Assembly (NCBI RefSeq): GCF_047824785.1
Contig: NZ_CP181167.1
Span: forward strand, 1,860,001 to 1,924,000
DNA length: 64,000 bases
Direction of reading: 5' to 3'
Source of the DNA: Nitrobacter sp039808345
Lineage (GTDB): Bacteria; Pseudomonadota; Alphaproteobacteria; Rhizobiales; Xanthobacteraceae
Shown here: positions 33,402 through 42,209 of the stretch, one piece after another
Position numbering within the stretch: the stretch's first letter is position 1
Layout: each line of letters begins with the position of its first letter
Program-made: the position numbers and the translations under genes
The notes under the pieces: model-generated
What the model was told of the DNA's origin: nothing
What the model saw: only the letters and a program-made list of their open reading frames with translations
The model's database searches: none

Positions 33402-34097
33402 CTACGCCGCGATCACGTCGGCGGTGCCGCCGCTGGTCGCGGTCGCGCTGCCGGACGAGTTGGTGGCGGTGACGGCAACCGTGATGGTGGAGCCGATATC
33501 GCCGGTGACAGGAACGTAGGTTTCCTCCGTCGCGCCAGAGATATTCGTGCCGTCCTTCTTCCACTGGAAGGTGAACACCGCCGAGTGCGTCCACGCGCCG
33601 ACGTTGGCCGACAGCGTCTGGCCCACCTGGGCGATGCCGGAGATCGACGGCAGCAACGTGTTGACCGGCGCGCCAGACTCTGCCGTGAAGGAGAGAGGCC
33701 CGGCCGCGGTGAAAGTGGCCGAGAACTCCATATTGCCTTCCATTTCGCCGGAAAACTCGAAATCCGACACCATCCAGGAGCCGGCATAGGTCCCCTCGCC
33801 CGGCACCACAACCTGGGCGTTGAAGACTGTGGCGCCGCGCACGTGGCCCATCAGGATCGCCTGAGTTGCGCCGCTGATGAAAGCGCCAGATCCGGAGAAG
33901 GTCCGGTTGACGATGCCGGGCTCCGACTGCTTCTGCACGGCGGCGCCTGGATTGTCACAATCCGGCACGGTGGTATCGATCTCATTGGCCGACAGATTGA
34001 AACTGCGGGTTTTCAGCCCGCACAGGTTGGCGAAGGCTTCCGGGCTTTCGCCGTCACCGATCTTGATGAGTAGCAAGCGGCCTTTTTGCTGAGACAT
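33402..34097 (-). CDS. Major tail tube protein with C-terminal Ig-like domain
   Basis: A 231-aa protein. Residues 1-~145 form a TP901-1-like tube protein (MSQQKGRLLLIKIGDGESPE, RSFNLSANEIDTTVP, EFSGEMEGNMEFSATFTAAG). Residues ~148-231 are an immunoglobulin-like repeat (GIAQVGQTLSANVGAW, FTFQWKKDGTNISGATEETY). Such Ig domains decorate the tail outside and are thought to touch cell-surface carbohydrate. In lambda gpV a comparable Ig domain is dispensable for assembly. Confidence 0.88.
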   Translation of the reverse strand: MSQQKGRLLLIKIGDGESPEAFANLCGLKTRSFNLSANEIDTTVPDCDNPGAAVQKQSEPGIVNRTFSGSGAFISGATQAILMGHVRGATVFNAQVVVPGEGTYAGSWMVSDFEFSGEMEGNMEFSATFTAAGPLSFTAESGAPVNTLLPSISGIAQVGQTLSANVGAWTHSAVFTFQWKKDGTNISGATEETYVPVTGDIGSTITVAVTATNSSGSATATSGGTADVIAA

Positions 34098-34166
34098 GAG
34101 AGCGTCCTTTCACGACAAAGCGCCCCGCGGTTCGCAGGGCGGTCAAAGCTGGGATATTTCAAGTAG

Positions 34167-34586
34167 TTACTCGGTGACGATGGCGACCATTTCGACCACG
34201 CCATGGCTGGTCAGGCCGTCAGGATCACGAAAAATGCGGGTTTGGCGATGCTGAAGCGTTATCACCTTGTGGGTCGGTAACGACGCGTCCCAATTGTGCA
34301 GCGATTTGACGACGGCGTGCGCGATCTGCTTGGCCTCGACGAAACCGGGCTTCCGCGACCAGACATCAAGGTTCATCGTGATCTCGTAACCGGTCACGCA
34401 GGTTGCGTCGTCCTGCAGATCGTCGCTATCAGCGATCCCGACGAACGGGAAATCTGCCGTCACCGCGCCGCCGGCGCCGCGCGGCACATGGTCATAGACC
34501 CGCGATCCGACCAGCGCAGCAAGCGTCGCGTCAGCTTTCAACCGGTTGACGATCGCGACCTGCAGTTCGTGAGACGGTGACGCCAT
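34167..34586 (-). CDS. DUF3168 tail completion protein
   Basis: A 139-aa protein that opens with the DUF3168 pattern LQVAIVNRLKADATLAALVG-SRVYDHVP and continues with VGIADSDDLQDDATCVTGYE. In HK97-like phages this family is the tail terminator or connector between tube and head. It shares a base with the gp10-like gene upstream and precedes the tail tube gene. Confidence 0.82.
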   Translation of the reverse strand: MASPSHELQVAIVNRLKADATLAALVGSRVYDHVPRGAGGAVTADFPFVGIADSDDLQDDATCVTGYEITMNLDVWSRKPGFVEAKQIAHAVVKSLHNWDASLPTHKVITLQHRQTRIFRDPDGLTSHGVVEMVAIVTE

Positions 34587-35002
34587 CAGGATTTTGCCTT
34601 CCGAACGGCCTTATTCACGGCCGCGGCCATCTTGCGGCGCGCGGTCTTGCGATAGGCGCGCCAGGTCGGGAAGATATGAGGCCGCGCGCCCTTCTTCATA
34701 TTGACGGTGCCAAATTCCAGCCACCGCCAGGTGAACTTGGCGAACACGGCGGTCGCGTTCTTGTCCTTGGTCTCCCGGATCCCCGTCAACTCTTGATGTG
34801 GTCGATTACCGATGCGATCCGCCTCAATGCTGGACTTATAATCACCCGTCGCACCGACAGGGGCGCGCGCTGCGATCCGGCTGGCCGCTTCCCGCGCAAC
34901 ATCCATCTGCGCCTCTGCCAACTCGCGCTCCGCCTCCGGCAACATCGCGTTGAGCTTCTTCATCACCGCCTCGCGGCCGAGGAATTTAGCCTTGATAGCC
35001 AT
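34586..35002 (-). CDS. HK97 gp10-like protein
   Basis: A 138-aa basic protein, helical at its N terminus (REAVMKKLNAMLPEAERELA), with AARAPVGATGDYKSSIEADR, the recurring motif of the HK97 gp10 family, and FTWRWLEFGTVNMKKGARPH. The family acts at the head-tail joint. It overlaps its neighbours by one base on each side, as expected in a packed morphogenesis operon. Confidence 0.85.
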   Translation of the reverse strand: MAIKAKFLGREAVMKKLNAMLPEAERELAEAQMDVAREAASRIAARAPVGATGDYKSSIEADRIGNRPHQELTGIRETKDKNATAVFAKFTWRWLEFGTVNMKKGARPHIFPTWRAYRKTARRKMAAAVNKAVRKAKS

Positions 35003-35268
35003 CAGATCACTCCCATGGCGCGTGCATCACGGATGATGGACCTGATCTCGGGAAACGGCTCAAAAACGATACGCCCGCCGCCGATGTGGTGCGTCGTTGG
35101 ATCAGATAATTTCGTCTCGCCGTTGAGCAGGCGCTCGATGCGGTTTTCCAGCGCGCGGAATTGTTGCCCGTGGCATGTCGCTAGCGCGCGAAAGATCCGC
35201 TCCATGTCGGCGAACGCATCGCTTAATAAGTCAACTTCGCATATCAACCTCGTGAGCAACTGAGCCAT
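35002..35268 (-). CDS. Small prophage protein, unknown
   Basis: An 88-aa protein started at ATG 35,268 (TGATG overlap with the head closure stop); the frame is open to 35,307 but those residues are antisense to the neighbour. The sequence is helical and acidic/basic mixed (LICEVDLLSDAFADMERIFR). No family is recognised. The tight spacing on both sides supports a real gene of the connector region. Confidence 0.6.
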   Translation of the reverse strand: MAQLLTRLICEVDLLSDAFADMERIFRALATCHGQQFRALENRIERLLNGETKLSDPTTHHIGGGRIVFEPFPEIRSIIRDARAMGVI

Positions 35269-35633
35269 CAGGCCGCCACCCCGCGCTCGCACAGCAGCGA
35301 AATCCACTTGCGGTCAGTCTCATGCGTCACGTCCCGCACCGCCCAGGCGGTGCCGTCACGCGCATCGACCAGCCGCCAGTCCGAGTTGATCTGTCGCGTC
35401 TGGCTCGACGCGCGCACGGTGATGATCACGGGATGCTTGTTCTCGAGGCGGGAGGCGATGACCGCCTCGCCGCCGCGCAAATGCGCGAACCCGGCGCGGA
35501 CGGAAAACTGCGTCGCAAAATCGCCGACCGTGTTTCCGGCCCCGTCGTCAATCTCCACGCGCTTTTGGCAATGCATCTTGTAATAGAGGTTGGGCGCGCT
35601 GATCTTCCCCACCTCACGCGCCCTCGATATCAA
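35268..35633 (-). CDS. Head closure / head-tail adaptor protein
   Basis: A 121-aa protein with features of the SPP1 gp16/HK97 head-closure family: VRAGFAHLRGGEAVIASRLE, VIITVRASSQTRQINSDWRL, and RDGTAWAVRDVTHETDRKWI. It would close the connector after packaging. The 3' end overlaps the 88-aa gene, and its 5' end overlaps the 65-aa gene by 20 nt. Confidence 0.78.
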   Translation of the reverse strand: MISRAREVGKISAPNLYYKMHCQKRVEIDDGAGNTVGDFATQFSVRAGFAHLRGGEAVIASRLENKHPVIITVRASSQTRQINSDWRLVDARDGTAWAVRDVTHETDRKWISLLCERGVAA

Positions 35634-35811
35634 GTGCTACAGCGCGGCCGCTGAACGTCACCCTGACTTCTGCCGGCCTCGTCAGATCATCCTGAATGCA
35701 TTCGATACCAATGACGCCAGGCAGCGGCTCGCCCTTAAAATAGACGCGCAACATGCCTCGTTCGGTCATCTTAATCTTTAGATCGGACGCCGATGGCTTT
35801 GGAAGGGCCAT
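35614..35811 (-). CDS. Small prophage protein, unknown
   Basis: A 65-aa protein (MALPKPSASDLKIKMTERGM start) with a beta-rich centre (LRVYFKGEPLPGVIGIECIQ). It begins immediately after the connector stop with no gap and runs into the head closure gene. No family is recognised; similar small genes often sit between connector and closure proteins. Confidence 0.6.
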   Translation of the reverse strand: MALPKPSASDLKIKMTERGMLRVYFKGEPLPGVIGIECIQDDLTRPAEVRVTFSGRAVALDIEGA

Positions 35812-36408
35812 TTATACCCCCACCCTGCGAAATGGCGCGACCAATGCATCGATTGCGCGCTGGTAGGATTCGCGCACCGCGGATTCCAGCGGGTCGTAGT
35901 TCAATTTGACCTGCAGGATGATCGCTAGCTTGATCGGCTCGGGCACGGTGCTCTGCGCGGGCGTCTCACCTTCAGCTGGCGTCGTCGAGTATCCAGCCTT
36001 GAACGTGACCGAGATCGCATCGCGTCGCGAATAGCTGCCCGGCCAGGACTGATCCGGTTTCAAACCGACATACGGGCTGCGCGAGTCAGAGAACAGGGCA
36101 TAGACCGACGCATCGAGCGTCTGTTGCTCGTTCTCGCCGTCGAAATAGGTGATGCTGTCGACGGACAGCGCCGGAGCCAGAGGCAGCCGCAGGCAATCGG
36201 CGAAGCACGAGAAATCTTGCTGCCATGTCTGTTCGACCAGGCAGCGTCCGAGTATCCCGGTCCACCCGTCGAAACGCTCCGTTGCGGCCGTCAGCAACGC
36301 GCCGATCATGGCATCGTCATCGGTATGGTCGACGCGCAGCTGCGCTTTCACCTCGGCCAACGAGACGGGCGTGATGTCTGGCGGCGTGACGCGGATAGGT
36401 GCAAGCAT
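35812..36408 (-). CDS. Head-tail connector protein (HK97 gp6-like)
   Basis: A 198-aa protein from ATG 36,408, chosen because GAGGT lies just upstream and homology begins there (PPDITPVSLAEVKAQLRVDH, TDDDAMIGALLTAATERFDG). This is the gp6-like head-tail connector pattern, which forms a ring under the portal. The residues upstream of this start are a shadow. C-terminal text (DPLESAVRESYQRAIDALVA) also fits the family. Confidence 0.85.
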   Translation of the reverse strand: MLAPIRVTPPDITPVSLAEVKAQLRVDHTDDDAMIGALLTAATERFDGWTGILGRCLVEQTWQQDFSCFADCLRLPLAPALSVDSITYFDGENEQQTLDASVYALFSDSRSPYVGLKPDQSWPGSYSRRDAISVTFKAGYSTTPAEGETPAQSTVPEPIKLAIILQVKLNYDPLESAVRESYQRAIDALVAPFRRVGV

Positions 36409-36454
36409 GGGGACCTCAAGGAAGTGGGGCGACCAACCGGCCGCCCCAGCCGAA

Positions 36455-36841
36455 TTACGCGACCGGTGCGAGCGCCGGGTTGCCGAGCACCACCACGGCG
36501 CCGGCGGCGATTGACGTGCCGGACTGTTTGGTGATGACCGCACGGATGTAGCGCTTCGTGCCGACATAGCCCTGCCGATATACGGACGACGCCTCAAGAG
36601 CGGCCGGAAGATCGCCGATCAGATCGGCAGCCACGACATCGGTGAAATCGCCATCCGTCGTGGTGTCGGATTCCTGCAGCTTCACGTCGTAGAGACCATC
36701 GCTGACAATGGCGCCGGTATTGATGACCAATGCCGCGCTATCGTAGCCGCGAAGATCAACCGCCGAGCCCTTGAGCGTGGCCGCCTGCACCGCAGGTGCA
36801 AGCGTCGCCACGACGCCGATTTTTGACGCGAGATCACGCAT
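36455..36841 (-). CDS. Probable head decoration or minor capsid protein
   Basis: A 128-aa beta-rich protein next to the major capsid gene, with AVDLRGYDSAALVINTGAI, YDVKLQESDTTTDGDFTDV and TKRYIRAVITKQSGTSIAAG. Small genes right after the capsid gene in such phages often encode decoration or fibre-like head proteins. The sequence pattern is common in rhizobial prophages, but the role is inferred from place. Confidence 0.65.
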   Translation of the reverse strand: MRDLASKIGVVATLAPAVQAATLKGSAVDLRGYDSAALVINTGAIVSDGLYDVKLQESDTTTDGDFTDVVAADLIGDLPAALEASSVYRQGYVGTKRYIRAVITKQSGTSIAAGAVVVLGNPALAPVA

Positions 36842-36908
36842 GTGCGTGTCCTTTCATGATGTGGAGAAACGGATAGTTGCAGGCGGCCGGAGCCGCACGC
36901 CGCTGCGA

Positions 36909-38192
36909 TCAGGTCGTGCCGATCTTGAAAAGTTTCAGCGCCTCGAAGTTCTGGACGCCGCCGCCAACGCGCTTCGTGGTGTAGAAGTGCACGTAAGGCT
37001 TATTGGTGAACGGGTCGCGCAGCACGCGGACGCCCATGCGGTCAACAATCAGGTAGCCGCGCTGGAAGTCACCGAAAGCGATCGGGAAATTCCCGCCAGC
37101 GGTCGCATCCGGCATGTTGTCGTCGTCCGTCACCGGATACCCGAGGATCGTCGCCGGCTGGCCGGCCTGAATCGACGGCTGCCACAGATACAACTCCTCG
37201 GTTTTCGATTTGAACTTGCGGATCGCCGCCTGCGTCTTCCGATTCATCAGGAACCGCGCATTCTGCCGGTAACCCTGCTTGATCGAGTAAACCAGATCGG
37301 TAAGCGCATCCGCGCCATTGTGCGTCGCGTCCGTCATCGCCGCCGCCACTCCGGAGACGACATAGCCGAGCTTGCCCCATGCATAAGAGGCGTTCTCGAC
37401 GGTGTCATAGGACAGCAGACCGCGCGGTTTGTTCACGCCATCGCCGGTGACGAAGGCCGCGCCTTCCATTTCAGCGAAGGTGATGGACACTTCATCCGCC
37501 AACCATTGCTCGATGTTGACGCGGGAATCATCGAGCAGCGTCTGCGTCGCTGCCGGGTTGGCGTAAAGCTCCATGGCCGGGAAGGCCACTTCGACCAGTG
37601 TGGGCGTTCCGGTTCCGGGGCGAGCCTGCCGTTCTCCGACCCAGCCGCCGGTCGCGCCGCCCTGATTGACCAGTTTCTTATAGGTGCCGGCAGAGATCGA
37701 CATGACGCGCGAGATCGAGCGCATCGCCGACACGGTACCAAGCACACGGTCGATGGTCGACTCCATCTGATCCGGCACGACATAGCCGCCATCCGGATCG
37801 CTGTCGGTGCGGAGCGCGGCCTTGACCTCGAGATCGCGCAATCCGTTCTCCGCGCCATTGCGGAAGAACTGATTGAAGGCGCGCGCGTGCTCGCGACGCT
37901 CGGCGGACAGCGGCTTGCCATCATCGGAGCCGCCGACCTTCAGGGCCGCGATCGAGGCGCTCACATCATCCAGAGAGGTCTGGAGCTTGGTAATCTCGGC
38001 GTTCTGGCGATCGACCTTCTCGACCAGAACGACGTCGGCCGATCCTCGCTTTTCGAGTTCAGTCAGACGTGCATCATTAGATGCGCGGAACTCTTCGACA
38101 GTTCGCAGCAAACGTTCATGCTTGTCCTTGACATCTCCGTCCACGCGGACGGACACCAACCCACGGGTACGGATGGGCGCGTTCATGATCAT
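36909..38192 (-). CDS. Major capsid protein, HK97 fold
   Basis: A 427-aa precursor. Residues ~15-85 are a coiled-coil delta/scaffold domain (HERLLRTVEEFRASNDARLT, LTELEKRG). The shell domain follows with GGYVVPDQMESTIDRVLGTV, VNQGGATGGWVGERQARPGT and a C-terminal FGDFQRGYLIVDRMGVRVLR, all typical of HK97-type capsids. The protease directly upstream would remove the delta domain during maturation. A second ATG two codons in is also possible. Confidence 0.95.
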   Translation of the reverse strand: MIMNAPIRTRGLVSVRVDGDVKDKHERLLRTVEEFRASNDARLTELEKRGSADVVLVEKVDRQNAEITKLQTSLDDVSASIAALKVGGSDDGKPLSAERREHARAFNQFFRNGAENGLRDLEVKAALRTDSDPDGGYVVPDQMESTIDRVLGTVSAMRSISRVMSISAGTYKKLVNQGGATGGWVGERQARPGTGTPTLVEVAFPAMELYANPAATQTLLDDSRVNIEQWLADEVSITFAEMEGAAFVTGDGVNKPRGLLSYDTVENASYAWGKLGYVVSGVAAAMTDATHNGADALTDLVYSIKQGYRQNARFLMNRKTQAAIRKFKSKTEELYLWQPSIQAGQPATILGYPVTDDDNMPDATAGGNFPIAFGDFQRGYLIVDRMGVRVLRDPFTNKPYVHFYTTKRVGGGVQNFEALKLFKIGTT

Positions 38193-38197
38193 TCCTT

Positions 38198-39079
38198 TCA
38201 GTGTGGCTTGAAAGCGCTGACGAAGCGCTCAACGAATACGTCGCTGTAGCCAGCGTCATGCGTGGCTGTCGGGGCAGCGTCATGCGTACCCCCTGCAAGC
38301 TCCGCGAACATGCGCCGCCGCTCGACACGCGGGACGCCTTGTTTCGCAAGAGCAGCATCCATACGCCGCCGGGCGTTCACTACGCCGGCGACAGAATTTT
38401 CGGCATCGGACTGGTCGGCGCCGATGGCGTCATCGATCAGGTCAGCAAATCCATTCTTCACCGCCTCGGACGGCCCCATGAACGTTTCGGCATCCATCAG
38501 CTTTTCGATCGCAGCGCGCTTCAGGCCGGTGCGCGCTTCGTAGATATCCGCAATGGCGCTATCGAATCCGTCGAACAGATCGGCGGATTCGCGCATGTCG
38601 TGACGGTTGCCGATCACGACGCCCCAGGCGTTGTGCACCATCATGAATGTGCCGAGCCCCATCCTGATCTCATCACCGGCCATGGCGATGATTGAAGCGG
38701 CAGAAGCTGCCCAGCCCAGCACCTCGACCGTCACCTTGGCGGGATGACCGCGCAACAGGTTGTAGATCGCGATGCCCTCGAACATGTCGCCGCCGGGCGA
38801 GTTGATCCTGACGGTCACGTCCCGGTCGCCAATCGAGCGCAGCGCCGCGGAAATGCGCTTAGCCGTCACCCCGCCGCCCGACCACCAATCCTCGCCGATC
38901 ACTTCGAACATGCTGATGGTGGTATCGTCATCGGACGCGGCGGCGCGCGGAGCCTCGGCCCAGCGCGCCAGCACGTCGCTCGGCGCGTCCCACTGAAAAT
39001 TCTGCGGGCGCTGAAACGTCCGCGCCTCAGGCAGCTTGCGTAGGCTCATCGCCTTCATCCTTTTCTGGCTTGTCGTCAC
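38198..39079 (-). CDS. Head maturation protease, ClpP-like (S14/S49)
   Basis: A 293-aa protein with the ClpP-type layout: INSPGGDMFEGIAIYNLLR (91-109), the nucleophile region LGWAASAASIIAMAGDEI (Ser126 likely), and the His block MMVHNAWGVVIG (H149). It processes the capsid precursor in the prohead. The start is uncertain: Met codons at residues 8 and 11 are alternatives, and the first overlaps the portal gene by 53 nt. The C-terminal tail is Ala/His rich. Confidence 0.9.
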   Translation of the reverse strand: MTTSQKRMKAMSLRKLPEARTFQRPQNFQWDAPSDVLARWAEAPRAAASDDDTTISMFEVIGEDWWSGGGVTAKRISAALRSIGDRDVTVRINSPGGDMFEGIAIYNLLRGHPAKVTVEVLGWAASAASIIAMAGDEIRMGLGTFMMVHNAWGVVIGNRHDMRESADLFDGFDSAIADIYEARTGLKRAAIEKLMDAETFMGPSEAVKNGFADLIDDAIGADQSDAENSVAGVVNARRRMDAALAKQGVPRVERRRMFAELAGGTHDAAPTATHDAGYSDVFVERFVSAFKPH

Positions 39080-40307
39080 CGCCGGCGGTGTTCGGCGGCG
39101 GGTAATAGATGTCGCCGGCCTCGCGCGGGTTGAGGTCTTCGAGCGCCCGAACCTCGTTCGGACTCATGACACCCCATTGCAGCGCCTTCACATGCGCTTC
39201 CCAGCGCATCTTGATATCGCCCTTGACCAGCGACGCCCGATTGAATCTGGCGTAGATATCTTTGTCATTGTCGGCGATCAGGTCCCGGTTGATCGTCTCT
39301 TCCCAGGTGGTCAGATCGTCCTCGGCGCAAAACGTCACGAAGCCTTGCGTCTGTGAGGCGATGCCGGTGCCCCAGCTCGTGCTCTTTTCCGTGTCGCCGA
39401 TCATGTGCGGCGGGACGCCGAAGAACATCGCGATATCGGATCGTGAGAACTTGCGGCTCTCGATCCACTGCGCGTCCTCGGCGGTCATGGAGAGTTGACT
39501 CGCTTCCATGCCCTCTTCGAGAATGAGGGCCTTTCCTTCCTTTGCGCCGCCAGTGCGGAAGTCATCGAGACTTGAGCGCAGGAGTTCGATGCCTTCCGAA
39601 CCGAGCGCCTTCGGGTGTTTCAGCACCATCGACACTCGCGCGCCATTTTTGAATACCGTCGCGCCGTGATCTTCCTGCGCCAGTGACAGGCCGATGGTTT
39701 CGCGCGCGTAGGTGATGACAGAGACGCCATGGACGCCGTCCAGCGTCAGGCCGACCAGATGAAACACATCCACCTGCGGCAGCACGATCCGGCGACCATC
39801 CTTGCGGGTGTAGGTATATTCCAGCGTGAGGCTATCGAGTTGCTTGCACTCCACGCGGTCGGGGTGCAGCGGGATCAGCTCTTTCACCATGCCGCGCGAT
39901 CGAACGATCAAGGCGTAGGCATTCCCCCGCAGCAACAGATGCGCGGTCATCATGCGCTTGAACTGAGACGGCGTTTGCCAGCGGTTCGGCCGGCGGCGGA
40001 AGATCGACCATAACGGATGATCCGACGCGTCCTCTCGCGTCCGAGCGTCGATTCTACGCTTGATATGCAGCGGCATATTCGCCGGGACGCCGGAACGGAG
40101 TCGCACGCAGGCATAGACCGCAGCGACCCGCATTGCCTTGTCTGGCGTCACCGTCACGCCGGAGGCGGTTGCGTTCCCGGTGCGGAGCACCTCTTCCAGC
40201 TGCTCCGACGTCGTGACGACAACGCCGCCGCCCGCCGATTGAATCGCCGCGCGCGGTTCCGGGGATCGGGAAGCGCCGCCCCCGAATATACGTGACCAAA
40301 GGCCCAT
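39027..40307 (-). CDS. Portal protein, HK97 family
   Basis: A 426-aa protein forming the dodecameric DNA gate of the head. Recognisable family text includes DKAMRVAAVYACVRLRSGVP, NRWQTPSQFKRMMTAHLLLR, GVSVITYARETIGLSLAQED and GTGIASQTQGFVTFCAEDDL. The acidic C terminus overlaps the protease start. It follows the large terminase by 12 nt, the standard order. Confidence 0.95.
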   Translation of the reverse strand: MGLWSRIFGGGASRSPEPRAAIQSAGGGVVVTTSEQLEEVLRTGNATASGVTVTPDKAMRVAAVYACVRLRSGVPANMPLHIKRRIDARTREDASDHPLWSIFRRRPNRWQTPSQFKRMMTAHLLLRGNAYALIVRSRGMVKELIPLHPDRVECKQLDSLTLEYTYTRKDGRRIVLPQVDVFHLVGLTLDGVHGVSVITYARETIGLSLAQEDHGATVFKNGARVSMVLKHPKALGSEGIELLRSSLDDFRTGGAKEGKALILEEGMEASQLSMTAEDAQWIESRKFSRSDIAMFFGVPPHMIGDTEKSTSWGTGIASQTQGFVTFCAEDDLTTWEETINRDLIADNDKDIYARFNRASLVKGDIKMRWEAHVKALQWGVMSPNEVRALEDLNPREAGDIYYPPPNTAGGDDKPEKDEGDEPTQAA

Positions 40308-40319
40308 GCGATTTCCAGG

Positions 40320-42209
40320 TTAAAGGACCAGCGCGCCGCGCTTGCTGTAAACGGACGAGTCGTCTCGCATTGATGTCGCCACGCCGATCGACATGGCCAG
40401 CGAAACCATTCCGTCGATACGGGTGGTCGCCTTGTCCTTATTGAACATGCGATGCCCGGTGCGGTTCTGCTCATAGACCACGCCGCCGGCGCACATGCGC
40501 ATGACCGGGTTAACCGCGACCGTGATGCGCTGCTCGAGCAGCGCCGCCTCAAGCTTGTTGATCGAGTCCGGCATCCACCAAACGATGTCGTCGGCGCCGG
40601 TCTCGCGGTTATGATTACCGTCCCGTTCGCCGATAATCCGGCGCTGGAATCCTTGTGGATGGACCTCGGCCGGGATCGACCCGCCCTTTTCGCCGAGCGC
40701 GTCCAGGAGCTGCTCGAGGCCATACTGGTCGGCGCCGATCATCACCGGATGATACGTCGCCACAAGGTGCTGCAGAGCGTCGGCGACCCAGGAATACTTG
40801 ATGCGCGGACCCGGCACCGCTTCCATGTGGCCTTGCTCGGCCCATAGCACGTAAGGCGCGCGGTCTGATTTCGCTCGCTCCTTCAACGTGTCGGCCGGCG
40901 TCCAGAACCACGTTTTTGACGCGAACTTCCATTGATCTTTCGTCGCATCGAGCAGCCAGGTCAACGTGAAGGCGGTCAGGTCGCGCGCGCGGGAGAGATC
41001 GAGGCCGCCATAGCACGGCACATTTTTCTCGGTGAGCGCCTCCACGTCCACCTCGCCCTCGCAAGCCTCCCAGATCTTGCGGGGGATCGCCGACGTCGCC
41101 GACTCCGTCCACTGGCAGAAATGCAGGCGGCGAACGAGGCCCTCTTTCGACGGCATGCCGCGCGCTTCCTGCACCTGCTCGCGGATGAATCCGGGTTGGA
41201 TCGAAACACCGAGGTTCGGGTTGGCCTTCGGCCAACAGGTCTCATCCTCGAACGGATCATCCGCATCATCTAGATTAGCAATGAAGGCGAACCAGGCGTC
41301 GTTCTCAAATTCGCGCTTGAGAACCCGCACCGACATGTCGTGCTCTTGCCCGCAGACCGTCTTTTTGTCGAAACCGGAGTTCGTGATCTCGAACAGCAGC
41401 GCCTCCTGGTTTCCTTTGGTGCCGGCGCGCATCATCTCGATCACGGAATTATCCGGGTGCTCATGCACCTCGTCGATCAGCGCGCAATACGGGCGAATAC
41501 CGGATTTGCCCTTCTTGTCGGACGAGATCGGCTTGAAGTAGGAATTTACGCCGGGACGGCTGGTGTGCAGCTCCCACACCGGGTTCGCACCCTTCGGCTT
41601 CAGGCGCCGCCGCAACGCGGGCGATCGTTCCCACATCGCAACCGCGTCGCGAAACAGAATGGCGGCCTGATCCTTATCGGTCGCGGCAGAGTAGACCTCG
41701 GCGCGCAGCTTGCGGCAGCCCAGCAGCATGTAATGACCGATTCCGGCGGCGAGCGGCGACTTGCCGTTGCCCTTGCCGATCTCGACATACGCGCGGCGGA
41801 AACGCCGGAATCCTAGCGCATTCTTCCACCCGAACAGCGAGCCGGTAATGAATGCCTGCCACGGCTGCAGGTTGAACGGCGACGCATAGGTCGATACCTC
41901 GCCATATTCGTCACGCTCCTCGACCTCGACCGTGAGCACGTCGCGGAAAAAGCCGATCGCACGCTGCGCTGCATGGACGTCGAACACCACGCCGCGCTCA
42001 TCGCCTGAAGCGCGGTCGCACTGATGCCGCTCGCATGCGAGGCGCACAAGCGGACCCGCCACGATCTCGCCAGCCAGGACGGCCGCGGCATAAGCCGTGA
42101 CCTCATCCTCTGGTTCGAGATCAGGCTGCGGCGGCGGCGCGACGCTCGGCGTCGCGTTCGGCGGCAACGTCGTCGAAACTTCGTCCATCGGATTCCAGGG
42201 TGGCCACAA
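40320..42209 (-). CDS. Terminase large subunit
   Basis: A 629-aa packaging motor (Terminase_1/HK97 gp2 type). The ATPase half has the Walker-A-like EIGKGNGKSPLAAGIGHYML and the Walker B CALIDEVHEHPD. The nuclease half has GGLDLSRARDLTAFTL and the acidic site in MIGADQYGLEQLLDALGEKG. Its 5' end overlaps the methyltransferase stop by up to 89 nt; ATG at 42,188 would shorten this. It translocates DNA into the prohead and cuts it. Confidence 0.95.
   Translation of the reverse strand: MWPPWNPMDEVSTTLPPNATPSVAPPPQPDLEPEDEVTAYAAAVLAGEIVAGPLVRLACERHQCDRASGDERGVVFDVHAAQRAIGFFRDVLTVEVEERDEYGEVSTYASPFNLQPWQAFITGSLFGWKNALGFRRFRRAYVEIGKGNGKSPLAAGIGHYMLLGCRKLRAEVYSAATDKDQAAILFRDAVAMWERSPALRRRLKPKGANPVWELHTSRPGVNSYFKPISSDKKGKSGIRPYCALIDEVHEHPDNSVIEMMRAGTKGNQEALLFEITNSGFDKKTVCGQEHDMSVRVLKREFENDAWFAFIANLDDADDPFEDETCWPKANPNLGVSIQPGFIREQVQEARGMPSKEGLVRRLHFCQWTESATSAIPRKIWEACEGEVDVEALTEKNVPCYGGLDLSRARDLTAFTLTWLLDATKDQWKFASKTWFWTPADTLKERAKSDRAPYVLWAEQGHMEAVPGPRIKYSWVADALQHLVATYHPVMIGADQYGLEQLLDALGEKGGSIPAEVHPQGFQRRIIGERDGNHNRETGADDIVWWMPDSINKLEAALLEQRITVAVNPVMRMCAGGVVYEQNRTGHRMFNKDKATTRIDGMVSLAMSIGVATSMRDDSSVYSKRGALVL

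Noticed and set aside
36771..38249. A 492-aa rightward open frame
   Set aside because: Antisense of the major capsid gene.
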